Of a stretch of 64,000 nucleotides of DNA, positions 1 through 10,029 are shown piece by piece. Numbering within the stretch: position 1 is the first letter of the stretch; each line of letters begins with the position of its first letter. The notes beneath the pieces are model-generated. The model did not search any database and was not told the DNA's origin. It saw only the letters and a list, made by a program, of their open reading frames with translations. Both the position numbers and the translations under genes were made by a program. The stretch is taken from positions 45,242,037 to 45,306,036 of the forward strand of contig OU015525.1 in assembly GCA_907165065.1 (NCBI GenBank), written 5' to 3'. The stretch comes from Caprimulgus europaeus. Taxonomy: Eukaryota; Chordata; Aves; Caprimulgiformes; Caprimulgidae.

Positions 1-1158
1 GACAGCAAAACCATGCTTGATCAACCTCTTTGCCTTCCACAATGAAATTATTAGCTCATGGGACAAGGGAGAGCAGTGGCTGTTCTTTATTATGACTTTA
101 GCAAGGCTTTCAACACTGTGTCCCATAATATCCTCATTGGCAAACTCATTAGTACAGGCTGGATAAGTGGACAGTGAGGTGGACTGAAAACTGTCTAAAA
201 AGATTAGCTGAAAATCTTGTGATAAGTGGCTCCAAGTCCAAGTCCTCCAGTCACTAGTGGTGTACCACCAGGCCAATACTGTTTAACATTCATTAATGGC
301 CTGGATGATGGGGCAGAGTGCACCCTCAGCAAGTTTTCAGCCGATATAAAATGGTCCAACAGGCTGGAGAAATGGGCTGACAGGAACCTCATGAAGTGCA
401 ACAAATGGAAATTTGTTGATGGGCTTATCAGGTGCCATACTAAAGTAAAAAGATCACATTTCAGTGTATTGTTATCCTAATGGTTATTCCTCATTAGTAG
501 CACTTGACCAAGTTGACAGATGCTTCCAAACACACTTGACAAACCCATGAAGTCCTAAACTTGAAGAGGAATAACCTCACGTACCAGTACAGGCTGGGTG
601 CTGACCAGTAATATGTCTTTTCAGGGAAGGCAGCCAACATCCTCCTGGGCTGCACTGAGTAGTGCATTGCCAACAGGCAGAGGGAGGTGAACCTTCCTCT
701 CTACTCAGCACTGGTGACATATCTGGAGTGCTAGGTCCAAAGTCCAGCAAAGAGCCAGGAAGATGATGAAGGGAATAGAGCAACTGTCATATGGGGAGAG
801 GCTGAGAGAGCTGAGACTGATCAGCCTTCATGAGGGAAGGCTCAGGGGGACTTTAAAAGTATATATAGACATCTGATGCAAGGGAGTAAAAAAGATGGAG
901 TTGGACTCTTCTCAGGGACAGGATATTGAAAGGACAGAAGGAAATGGGTACAAATTAAAATACAGAAAAGTATTTTAACATAAGAAAAAAAATTTCCCTG
1001 TGAGTATTGCCAAACACCGTGACAGGTAGTCCAGAGGGGCTGTGGAGTCTCCATCCTCAAAGATATTCAAACCTAAACTGGACACAGCCCTGAGCAATCT
1101 GCTCTAGCTGACCCTGCTCTTTCCAGAAGTCCCTGCCAACCTCAGCGATTCTGTGATG
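1..1158 (+). mobile_element. CR1 LINE fragment (ORF2 reverse transcriptase to 3' end), split by an insert
   Basis: The plus strand encodes decayed CR1 ORF2. Near 61-130 it reads GRAVAVLYYDFSKAF then NTVSHN, which is reverse transcriptase motif A with the catalytic Asp codon at 94-96. About 340 further on, KFSADIKW stands where CR1 has KFADDTKL, so the second catalytic Asp pair is lost. A stop in frame follows motif A (around 173). The reading resumes at about 549 with EVLNLKRNNL then TYQYRLGADQ and runs on through QQRARKMMKGIEQLSYGERL and the C-terminal domain. It ends in CCAACCTCAGCGATTCTGTGATG, the usual CR1 3' end type. About 135 bp (roughly 411-548) are foreign to CR1 (see the repeat at 416-528). 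The copy continues beyond the left window edge. It is an old, inactive element. Confidence 0.85.
416..528 (+). repeat. Left arm of a 113-bp inverted repeat, inserted in CR1
   Basis: This segment interrupts CR1 ORF2 between the codons for CNKWK and EVLNL. Its reverse complement recurs at 2111-2223 with about seven differences and one single-base indel by eye (about 94% identity). A shared core is GTGTATTGTTATCCTAATGG. I do not recognise the family; it contains no A/B boxes or coding frame that I can see. The whole insert is a little longer (about 411-548). Confidence 0.8.
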
Positions 1159-2110
1159 TCCTTGTCTAAACATGAACTTATACTGCAAAAACATGTAATA
1201 ACTCTTACTGGAGAGGAATCAGTGTTGCTCCACTGATTTTTCTCTAAGGCCATTGCTCTAGTAAGCTATGCTCCAAGTCCCTTTTCTGACTCATGTAATA
1301 AACAAAAAAACACAGAGCCTGCCCCGAGGCCCCTTGAGTGCTTGGGAAAGAGTCCTCCATATCCTCAAGAGGTTTTGTGTGAGGGGAACAGAGTGCCGTG
1401 AAGGCACTCAGATATTCCCTGAAGCTTTCCTTTGAATGTCAAGGGGTCTCAGGTGGAGGTTTCATTCAGTCCCCTGTCAGCTGCGTGCATTCTCTTCCTC
1501 CTTACCTCTTTGCCTGTGCTCTCAGACTGTGCAGTGTGTGGTACGCACCAGCCCAGCAAGAAGCTGGAGTAAGACTGTCCACTTCTACCTGCCCACCCCA
1601 ACGATGTACACCCAGAGTGTGGAGGAGTGTCTGGATAAGGAACTAAACATTCAGACCAGCCAATGGAAACATCTTTCTTCTCAACTACTGTGCACATGGA
1701 GTAAGTCAGCTGCATTTGGACTCACTGAATTCATGCAGATCACCTGTCTGTGTGGTACAGACCACACAGGACATTGTGCTGGACTTTGTGTAAAATGGTG
1801 TGTGGAGCCACTCTGTGCAAGCAATGTCCTACCCAGCAGGAGTTGGGCTCTTTCTGTGCACGTGCTGGAGTGCTGCACGCTGCATGCACAGGAGACATTT
1901 GCTGCCAAACTTGGCTGCTGGGTGCCTGGAAATCCACAATTGAGGCACTGAAGTTTTTAGGGAAAAGTTTTAAAGGTTCTCCTGTCTGCATAACCAGGCT
2001 TGCATTCTTGTATCCTCACCTACTGTTCTGCCCAGAAGGAAAAATGAGTTATTCTAAAACCTTCTGAGATTCTGATCACTACAGCACATTAAAAAAAACT
2101 GTGGCAGACT
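1159..2110. other. Spacer between CR1 and the right inverted-repeat arm; no gene recognised
   Basis: The first part contains an AATAAA-like stretch near 1297. The part from about 1320 to 2070 is richer in G+C and TG/CA than its surroundings. It is open in several frames, the longest being 171 codons on the plus strand (1436-1951), rich in Cys, Ser and Trp. No protein family, splice structure or repeat family is apparent to me. The relaxed stop content may only reflect composition. It could be an old uncatalogued repeat. Confidence 0.5.
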
Positions 2111-2223
2111 GGAAGTGTCTGTCAACTTGGCCAAGTGCTACTAATGAGGAATAACCATTAGGATAACAATACACTGAAATGTGACCTTTTTACTTTGAAT
2201 ATGGCACCTGACAAGCCCATCAA
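2111..2223 (-). repeat. Right arm of the 113-bp inverted repeat
   Basis: This is the reverse complement of 416-528, from GGAAGTGTCTGTCAACTTGG to the GCCCATCAA end. It lies outside the CR1 copy, 1.58 kb from its partner. The family is unrecognised. Because the left copy interrupts CR1 and this copy does not, both could be copies of the same short dispersed repeat, or one could be a local inverted duplication. Confidence 0.8.
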
Positions 2224-5200
2224 GGTGTAAGAGTATGTAAAGATCTCCAGTAAAATTCTTCTTTTTCACATTAATTCAATTTACAGCAAAAGTTCCTTCT
2301 CCCCCTAATGTCAATTCCTACCTGTTTTGTCTCACCTATATTTAGCTGAAGCCTGAAGGCCTCTCTGTGGGTGGCAGAAGAGGCCATCAGTCTCCCCAAG
2401 GAGCAGCACTAATAATGACAGTCGATTCTGCAAAAGAGATCAGTGGGCGATGCACCCTGCAGTGCTGGGCTGGGAAACTGTTGTCATCTACTTGTCACTC
2501 AGAGGCTGGGCAAGTATTTCTTTTTCTAAAAACTAAACACTCCTGAATTTGAAATAATTTATTGGAAATGCTGAATGAAGTATGACATATATAAAAGAGA
2601 ATAATAAAAAAATAGCTCTTATCTTTTAATATTTTGATGGCAACCATGAAAGACCATTCAATTAAAATTCTTCACTGTTGCTAATAAGCAGCATAGCTTA
2701 AATCCATTGATTATACATAAAGTTCCTGTTTTAAGACTTAAGCATATTTATGAATTAAAGACCGATGTGTAAAAAGCAGACCTGTTGCAACCTGCATTCC
2801 ATAGTGAGAAACTTTATAAATCCCCCCCCAAACAATGGTATTCCTCAATAATGCATTTCTATTATTCTTGCTATCCCACCATAATAATATTTTAATGGGA
2901 AAGGCTTTATCTCAGGCACTGTGCAATCAGGCCTCAATCTGACTAAACAGTTCCTTCAAATGGGTTTCGCAAATGTCAGCTTTAAATTAGCCAAAGAATT
3001 CACGTGGACATGAGGTAACAAAACTTCATCAGTAAATATGTATGACACACAAGAGTGTTCTCATTTCTCTTAAAATAACATCAACTTGCTTTACATTTGA
3101 GTTAACATTTCAATCAGTAAAATTATAGCATTTCAAATTTTTAATGAAATATAACACTTCTGTTCTATATTACAGCAAATTATGTATTAGAAAAAAGCTT
3201 TTGCACTCCCAAAAGGTGGCAAAAAAATATCCCAAGGTCGGGTGACACTGTATTTGGAGTTAATTTTCAAAGTTTTCCCTAGTATAGATTTGGTGACAGA
3301 AACTGAATTGTGGAGACTTTGAAAAAACGTTTCCAGAGAAAAGAAGAAGCCATGTCCTAGCCCTCCTATTTAGGAGATTAAAATAGAAGTTCAGAAATGA
3401 CTGAAGATATGAGAAGGAAAATACAATTTTAGAGCCTGGAGCAACTCAGATTGTGTGTAACAACCCAAGACAAACCAGCTTTTAGAAAACAGGAGGGACA
3501 GAGTGCACAAGCCTTCTGGTAGCTGCAGTCCTGACCACAGGATGGCACTACTGGGTACCGTTTAGTAAATACAGCACACATTTATATATATTTGTAACAC
3601 TTTAACTCCCTACTGCCACAATGCCAACTGAGCTATCACAAACCAAAGGCTGTGCATCCCCACCGCTCTCTCCAGAAAATGGCCTCGTCTATGTATTTAG
3701 TAGAATAAAGAGAGATTGGAGATTTGGAGATGTGGACATCCCATACATGTGATCACTTGTGAGAGGCAAACGACAACAAAGCTCTGAGGTGGCAAGGGCA
3801 GAATGCCTCATGTTGAATGTCCTTATTACAGTGATAAAATCTCCTCCAGAAGTATGATTCTTCAAATGCCAAGTTTGACTAATACTATATCTTTCTCTCT
3901 TAAATAACTTCAGGTTTTTTCCTTTGATACAACCAACGCCAGTTCCCTCTATCCCCTCTGAAAACCTCCCGATGCCACAAGAAGACTACAGCTTGCTTTG
4001 GCACTGTTACCAGTAAAAAGCAAGTGTAAATTCAATGCAAATGTTAATTAATTTGGCTATTTTTATTTTTCATCAATTTAGAAGTAGTATGTATTGGATA
4101 TATGGTATTACTATTATTATTGCCCATTAACTGCTGTTTTCTTTAAAAAATAGCTCATGATGACAGGAGAAAACACAATTTAATAGTTCTTTATAACAAT
4201 TTCTTCCCTCATAGCTATAGAAAACAAGTTGAGATTACATTCTCAACCTTTAAGGCTCAGTCATATCACAAAGGTCAATGAAAAAGAATGAGCACATATT
4301 ATACATTTAGAACTGCTTGAAGCCAAAAACCCTCCTTGGCCCATCTCTTGTTTTTCAGAGTGTCACCCATGGTCATTTTGTCTTCTGTAATTTTTTTTTT
4401 AATCATTTAGGGTTAGCAAGACCATAAACAGCAACACAAGGTACAGAATACTAATGAAACATGAATTGTGTATTTCCTTGCATATAAAATATGTAATATT
4501 TTACATATATGCAGATTCTTAAGCTGATCCTTATTCTAATAATTTAAATAATTACTTATGTAATAATGTAGACTGACTTTGGCCCATAAAGTTTTAATCT
4601 ATTATAAATAAATAAATACTTAAGCTGAACTTAATGCTTGGGTAAATTGCCTGATACTAGAATTGCATTTTTCATCCCAGAAAAGAAGAGACACACTAAA
4701 GAGTGATGGCATATGCTTCTGTCTTCTGAAGAGTTTGGGTCAATCCAGAGGGGTTTTGGGACAAAATCCTAATATCAACCTTGGATGCTGAGAGCAAGAG
4801 CGTTGATATGAAGTAGGACATTCATATGACACGCAGGACTTTGGTGAAAAAGTATCTTATGCCTGAAGTCATAAGGACAGCTCAGACTCTCACTTAACTT
4901 TTTGCAGAGATTGGTAATGGAGGTGCTAATTACTGCCATAGGTTCAAGCTTTCATAGCTATTTAAAGACCTATGACATTGAAAACAACAGGATTTATTTG
5001 CCTCTAAATTTTCTCAGATCTGAGCTGTAATCAGCTTTGAGATAAGGAGAGATGGATCCTGGTAATTGGAAAAGCCTTTTTTTTTTGGTATCAAATTCAT
5101 TTGAGTAGATATTATTTCATTCAGACAAACTATAAAGAATATTTGACTAAACTCTGGCTTCGCGTTCACACAATCTGTCCACATCTGTCCCCATGCCACT

Positions 5201-7477
5201 CCTCATATTCAAAGCAATGTCTTCTGCAAGAGCCGCTCTGTGCTCCGGGTCCCCAGCTGATTTGCTCAATAACCAGAGCACCAGTTCCGGGAGGCAACTG
5301 CAGTGGCTCCCGCTGCAGCAATTTGCAATATCACGCACTAAAACTTAACTGTCGTACTTTATTTTACACATCCAGTCCTTAAAGATAGCCTGCAAATCCA
5401 AGACAATATAAGAGTTTCAAGGCAAAATATAGATGAATGAAATGTGGAAAATTAAACTTGGGGAAGATCAGCACCTTTTCAAGATATGCAGTATGACACT
5501 AGTGTTGGCTTCATTTATCAGAAATTGAGTTCAATCTCCTCAAACAATATACACAGAGAGACTGATTCATTCCTTCCTTCATGCCACAGTAATGTCAGTG
5601 AGTTTAACAGAGTTACTTTCAATTTACTTTCTGTCAGGAAAAGAGACATGTATTTATCCATCTACATGGACCAAAGAAGAGGCTGAGCATACACAGAACT
5701 TCTCCTGGAATTAGCCCACACTTTGCACAGTAAAGGGCCAAAGACAGCTCACAAATACCCTGCTAGAAATCCACTGTGGCCAACCACACTATTACAGATA
5801 TAATTCAGTTTGAATTCAGCCTAGAAATGCCTTAATTCAGCACAAAGAAAAATACCTCTGTAAAGCCATTGTATATCAGAAATATTAATGCCAGGAAGCT
5901 GAATATCGACTGTGTAGAGTCCCAAAACTGTATTAGCAACAACGCACACTGAGGACATTATATTGTGTAGTCTCTTCACACTTATAAAAGTAGGAAATTA
6001 ATTTTATGGCCAACATCTTCTGTTCTCACCATTTGTCCTGGCATACCACATAGATGTCATATGAAATCTTCCACCGAGAGTTACAGAAAATAATCCTAGG
6101 TGCAGCTAGGGGATACAATTATGGGATAACAGCTAAACTAAAGCTTCTCTTTAAATATTCTGGGTGTTATGGAGTTGATCTGTAGTGTTAGATGTACACA
6201 GACTGACTTTTGATGTAACTCTGAAGACAAATGAACATGGAAAAAACTACTCTTTGGGAACTACAGGAGAGAATTATACTAAAGATTATTACTCTGACTG
6301 TCCTGTAGACTATTTGCTGCCCTCACCCCAAAGAAGCCCATAATTGCTGAGAACGTGGACAGCCAGCATTCTTGCTGGCTCCATAGCAGTTTTATTTGTA
6401 AAAGTTACTGGAGATGGATATTGAAAGGAAACAAGGAAAGGCTGGAGACAGGTCAGACCATCCACGGGAGGCTGCAGCAGAGATCACTGTTTAGGCAGGA
6501 AGATGATGCAGACCTCAAGGTTAAGGTGGAGGAAAGCTACGTAGTGCCTACTCATTCTCCAAAGCTGAGTGACAGCATCAAAACCAGGAAAAGGCAAAGA
6601 AATCCTCAGCAAAAATCACAACTCAGCAGACGCAATGGAGAAGGATGCTTTGAACGCAATGCTACAGCACACAGATAGGGCTGAGCTCATGTATGACTCT
6701 TCAAGACTTACTGCTTTGAGTCCAGAATGTACTGGTTCAAGATGATGGACTGAAGCTCCTCAGGAACAAAGGACCATGATCACCAAACTCACTGATACCT
6801 GCTCCAAGGAAGACTTCTTACTTTTTTTTTCCACCTTTTTCACATAAATACATTGTCACACGGCAAAAAACTAAGAGAATGACCAACATGTGACAGGCAT
6901 TAAGTCACACTGCTTAATGCACACCTCCACATTATGGAGGTGCTCAAACGACACCAGGACAAGCCCAGCAAAATACCTGAACGGGACAGACCAGAACAGC
7001 CCAGGGAAAGGGAACAAAGGCTCAAGTGTAAGAGAGGGTTTGCCTGAAGAAGGGTGTTTGGAGCCAAGAGGATAACAGGAAAGGAGAGAGTAGTTGAGAG
7101 AATGAGGGTTGTGGGTAAGTCAGAGATAAAGCAAATGCCACAGCTAATGACATGAAACTGCAGAAGGGATAGGGAAATGATAAAGGAGACTTAAACCACA
7201 CAGTTACAGTTTACAGGGAAAAACAAGAGGGTGAAAGAAGAAAAAGCTCTCACTCGAAGAAGCAGCATCACTTGGAAGATATGCTGATCCTCTTATCACC
7301 AAGGTGTCAGTTTGTTTGCATGAGACTGTAAGTCTGCATATATTTTCAGACTGTCTAGAAGAGTACTCAGCTACTAATAATTTATTTTACTTTGTTTCCA
7401 GTGGTCTTTAGAAGGACCAGTGTGAAATAAATTGCACAAACTTTCTGGTTTTGGGTGACTAACCCAAAGCCTGCCAC
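2224..7477. other. Non-coding, inferred DTNA intron; nothing recognised
   Basis: This is A+T-rich sequence with poly-A/T runs and short AAATA tracts (for example near 4602-4620). The few open frames (5101-5382, 6355-6678) have no motif or paired splice sites. It is placed in a DTNA intron only because it lies downstream (minus strand) of the exon at 16450-16530 and no later exon is seen. The next DTNA coding segment (HLVDIWNVIEAL) was looked for on the minus strand and not found. Confidence 0.6.
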
Positions 7478-8629
7478 TGTATTGGGTTTGCGTGGCAAGG
7501 TTTTTGGTAGCAGTGGGGGAGGGGACATGGGGTGGCTTCTGTGAGAGAAGCTGCCAGAAGCTTCCCCCATGTCCGACCCGACACAGCCAATGCCAGCCGG
7601 CTACAAGAACAGACCCGCTGCTGGCCAAGGCCAAGCCAATCAGTAACGCCTCTGTGATAACATAATTAAGAAAAAAAAAGGAAGAGAGGGAAGAAAAAAA
7701 GCTGCACACTTTGCAGCTGGAGAGAGGAGTGCGAAGATGTAAGAAAAAACAACTCTGCAGACACCAAGGTCAGTGAAGAAGGAGGGGGGAGGATGGGCTC
7801 CAGGCGCCGGAGCAGTGATTCCCCGCAGCCTGTGGTGAAGACCATGGTGAAGCAGGCTGTCCCCCTGCAGCCCATGGAGGTCCATGGTGGAGCAGTGACC
7901 ACCTGTAGCCCGTGGAGGACCCCACGCTGGAGCAGGTGGATGCCCGAAGGAGGCTGTGACCCCGCGGGAAGCCCGCGCTGGAGCAGGTTCCTGTCAGGAC
8001 CTGTAGCCCGTGGAGAGAGGAGCCCACGCCGGAGCAGGTTTGCTGGCAGGACTTGTGACCCCGTGGGGGACTCGCGCTGGAGCAGTCCCTTCCTGAAGGA
8101 CTGCACACCATGGAATGGACCCATGCCAAAGCAGTTCATGAGGAACTGTTGGTCATGGGAAGGACTCACGTTGGAGCAGTTGGTGGAGGACTGTCTCCCG
8201 TGAGAGGGACACCACGCTGGTGCGGGGGAAGGAGACCTCCCCCTGAGGAGGAAGCAGCGGCAGAAACACCGTGTGATGAACTGACCCCAACCCCATTCCC
8301 TGTCCCCCTGTGCTGCTGGGGGGAGGAGGTGGAAAATCGGGAAAGAGATTAAGCCCGGGAAGAAGGGAGGGATGGGGGAGGTGTTTTAAGATTTGGTTTT
8401 ACTTCTCATTCTCCTCTGATTTTGATTTGTAATAAAGTAAATTTGTTTTTTTTCCCCCAAGTCGAGTCTGTTTTGCCCGTGCCAGTAATTGCTGAGTGAT
8501 CTCTCTCCGTCCTTATCTCCACCCACGAGCTTTTCGTTATAATTTTCTCCCCCTGCCCATTTGAGGAGGGGGAGTGATAGAGTGGGCTTTGGTGGGCATC
8601 CGGCCTCTAGCCAGGGTCAACACACCACA
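7478..8629 (+). mobile_element. Avian endogenous retrovirus solo LTR, ERVL-like, with 5-bp target duplication
   Basis: This is a complete-looking LTR of 1,152 bp beginning TGTATTGGGTTTGCGTGGC and ending CACACCACA. It is flanked on both sides by GCCAC (7473-7477 and 8630-8634), a 5-bp target-site duplication. I recognise the type from many bird genomes. The 5-bp duplication fits ERVL-class integration better than ERVK (6 bp); the class assignment is an inference. Visible parts are a CCAAT-type box (7634-7643), an A/T-rich TATA-like stretch (near 7661), a G+C-rich middle part with a recurring GCTGGAGCAG motif (7800-8215), and a polyadenylation signal AATAAA at 8431-8436 followed by a T-rich tract. 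No internal retroviral sequence adjoins it, so it is a solo LTR formed by recombination. It lies antisense to DTNA and is a fossil without coding capacity; open frames inside it are compositional. Confidence 0.9.
7800..8215 (+). repeat. Degenerate tandem motif array inside the LTR
   Basis: A motif close to ACGCTGGAGCAG recurs at about 7924, 7975, 8026, 8074 and 8168, with looser copies near 7886 and 8212, at spacings of about 45-90 bp. Stretches like CCTGTAGCCCGTGGAG lie between them. It resembles an old imperfect minisatellite within the LTR and explains the long stop-free frames on both strands here. Confidence 0.7.
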
Positions 8630-9835
8630 GCCACACAAAGGTGACTGATGCGTGTTACCAGTAGCAGATGTTCAGAGACATCAGTGGGGAACTGAACAGA
8701 CTGTCCAACCTTAAACCTGTATCAGGAAAGCCATCAGAAATAGCACAGTGAATGGCAGTTTTAGCAGAGTTCAGGAAGTCAGTAAGAAGAGATTTTCAGC
8801 TATGACCCAATTGCAAAAGCTTTCTGCATCAAGGCAGGGCTGAGCCACCTCTGTAGCAGAGGGCATCGTGTAGGTATACTTGGGACGTGGCCTAGTCAAC
8901 TTCTGACTCAAAGAAAGACAATTCAGTCATTTTCCTCTGTAAAGGGCAAAATAATATCAGCTGACAAACTTCTGCAACTCAGTTTTTAACAGGAGTCACT
9001 TGGAATCATGGGTATGTTTGAAAAATCAACCTCTAAGCAAATGAAAATGTGAGGCGTTAAGATATACATACTTGTTTGGTAAACTCTTTTTGATATTAAA
9101 ATGAATTCCAAATGTCCACTGACCGTTCTTGTATCAATCTTACATGAGACAGACTTGCAATGGTAGCCTTTAAGAGCAAATACTCAGGGACATCTGAGAT
9201 ACCACAACCCCTTTAGGAAATAGAGAGTCCACCTCGTGCTAACGTTGAAGAAAAGGATGAACAGTAGTCCCTCAATGAACACGCCAAATACACAGGTTAT
9301 ATGTCAGCTCTCTAACAGCTATTATGATCTGTCAAGTATATTAATAAACTTCTGCAGTAAAAAGGAAAAGAAAATCGGAACCCATTTTCAGGATATTGTG
9401 CTGTGAGTGAACACTTACAGACTAAAATCCTTATGAAACATTTGTCTGCAGGGAATATGCTAAATCAAGCCCTTTTGAACTTTTGATTAAATAATTGATG
9501 CATAATGCAGAATGTATAATATATGCGTCCTTTCCCCATAGTTGCCTGGAAACCCATATGGAATGGTACTAGCAGTTCCAGGAGCATTTAGTCTCTAAGT
9601 TGCTGATAAAGACAAAGGAACAAAAAAGTTTTAAAAATAATTAACTCATCTTTCATTCCATTATTCAAGTACTGTAGGATGCCCAAATTAGTAACTTACA
9701 CAATGGTATCATGACTCCTGTAATACAGAGTGCTTTTTCTTTTTTTAAAGCTATATCTCTTGGAGTCATGTGAATGACTATAAGTCTCAGCTTCTGTTAA
9801 AACAGAAAACAAAGAACACAACTCATATTTTCAGC

Positions 9836-9877
<42 letters not shown>
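9836..9877. repeat. (AAT)n microsatellite, about 14 units
   Basis: It is an uninterrupted run of ATA/AAT trinucleotides, seen directly. It is likely polymorphic in length. Confidence 0.97.
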
Positions 9878-9878
<1 letters not shown>

Positions 9879-9992
9879 AGTATATCCAAGATGGTCAACA
9901 AAGAAGAATAAAACTAAGAACTAAAAATGTGTGGGTTTTTTTCAAATTACAGGATTTTTAAGCAAATCTCATTAGAAGATTGATCACTGAGG

Positions 9993-10029
9993 GTTTAGAA
10001 GAACATGAGAATGCCATGTTCTTCTAAAC
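9993..10029. repeat. Perfect 15-bp inverted repeat with 7-nt loop
   Basis: The left arm GTTTAGAAGAACATG (9993-10007) is followed by AGAATGC and then the exact reverse complement CATGTTCTTCTAAAC (10015-10029). Transcribed from either strand it would form a 15-bp stem with a 7-nt loop. The stem does not extend beyond 15 bp, so it is shorter than a typical microRNA precursor. No function can be assigned. Confidence 0.95.

Noticed and set aside
7666-8203. Long overlapping open frames on both strands
   Set aside because: They lie wholly inside the solo LTR and its internal repeat; they reflect G+C-rich repetitive composition and not genes.
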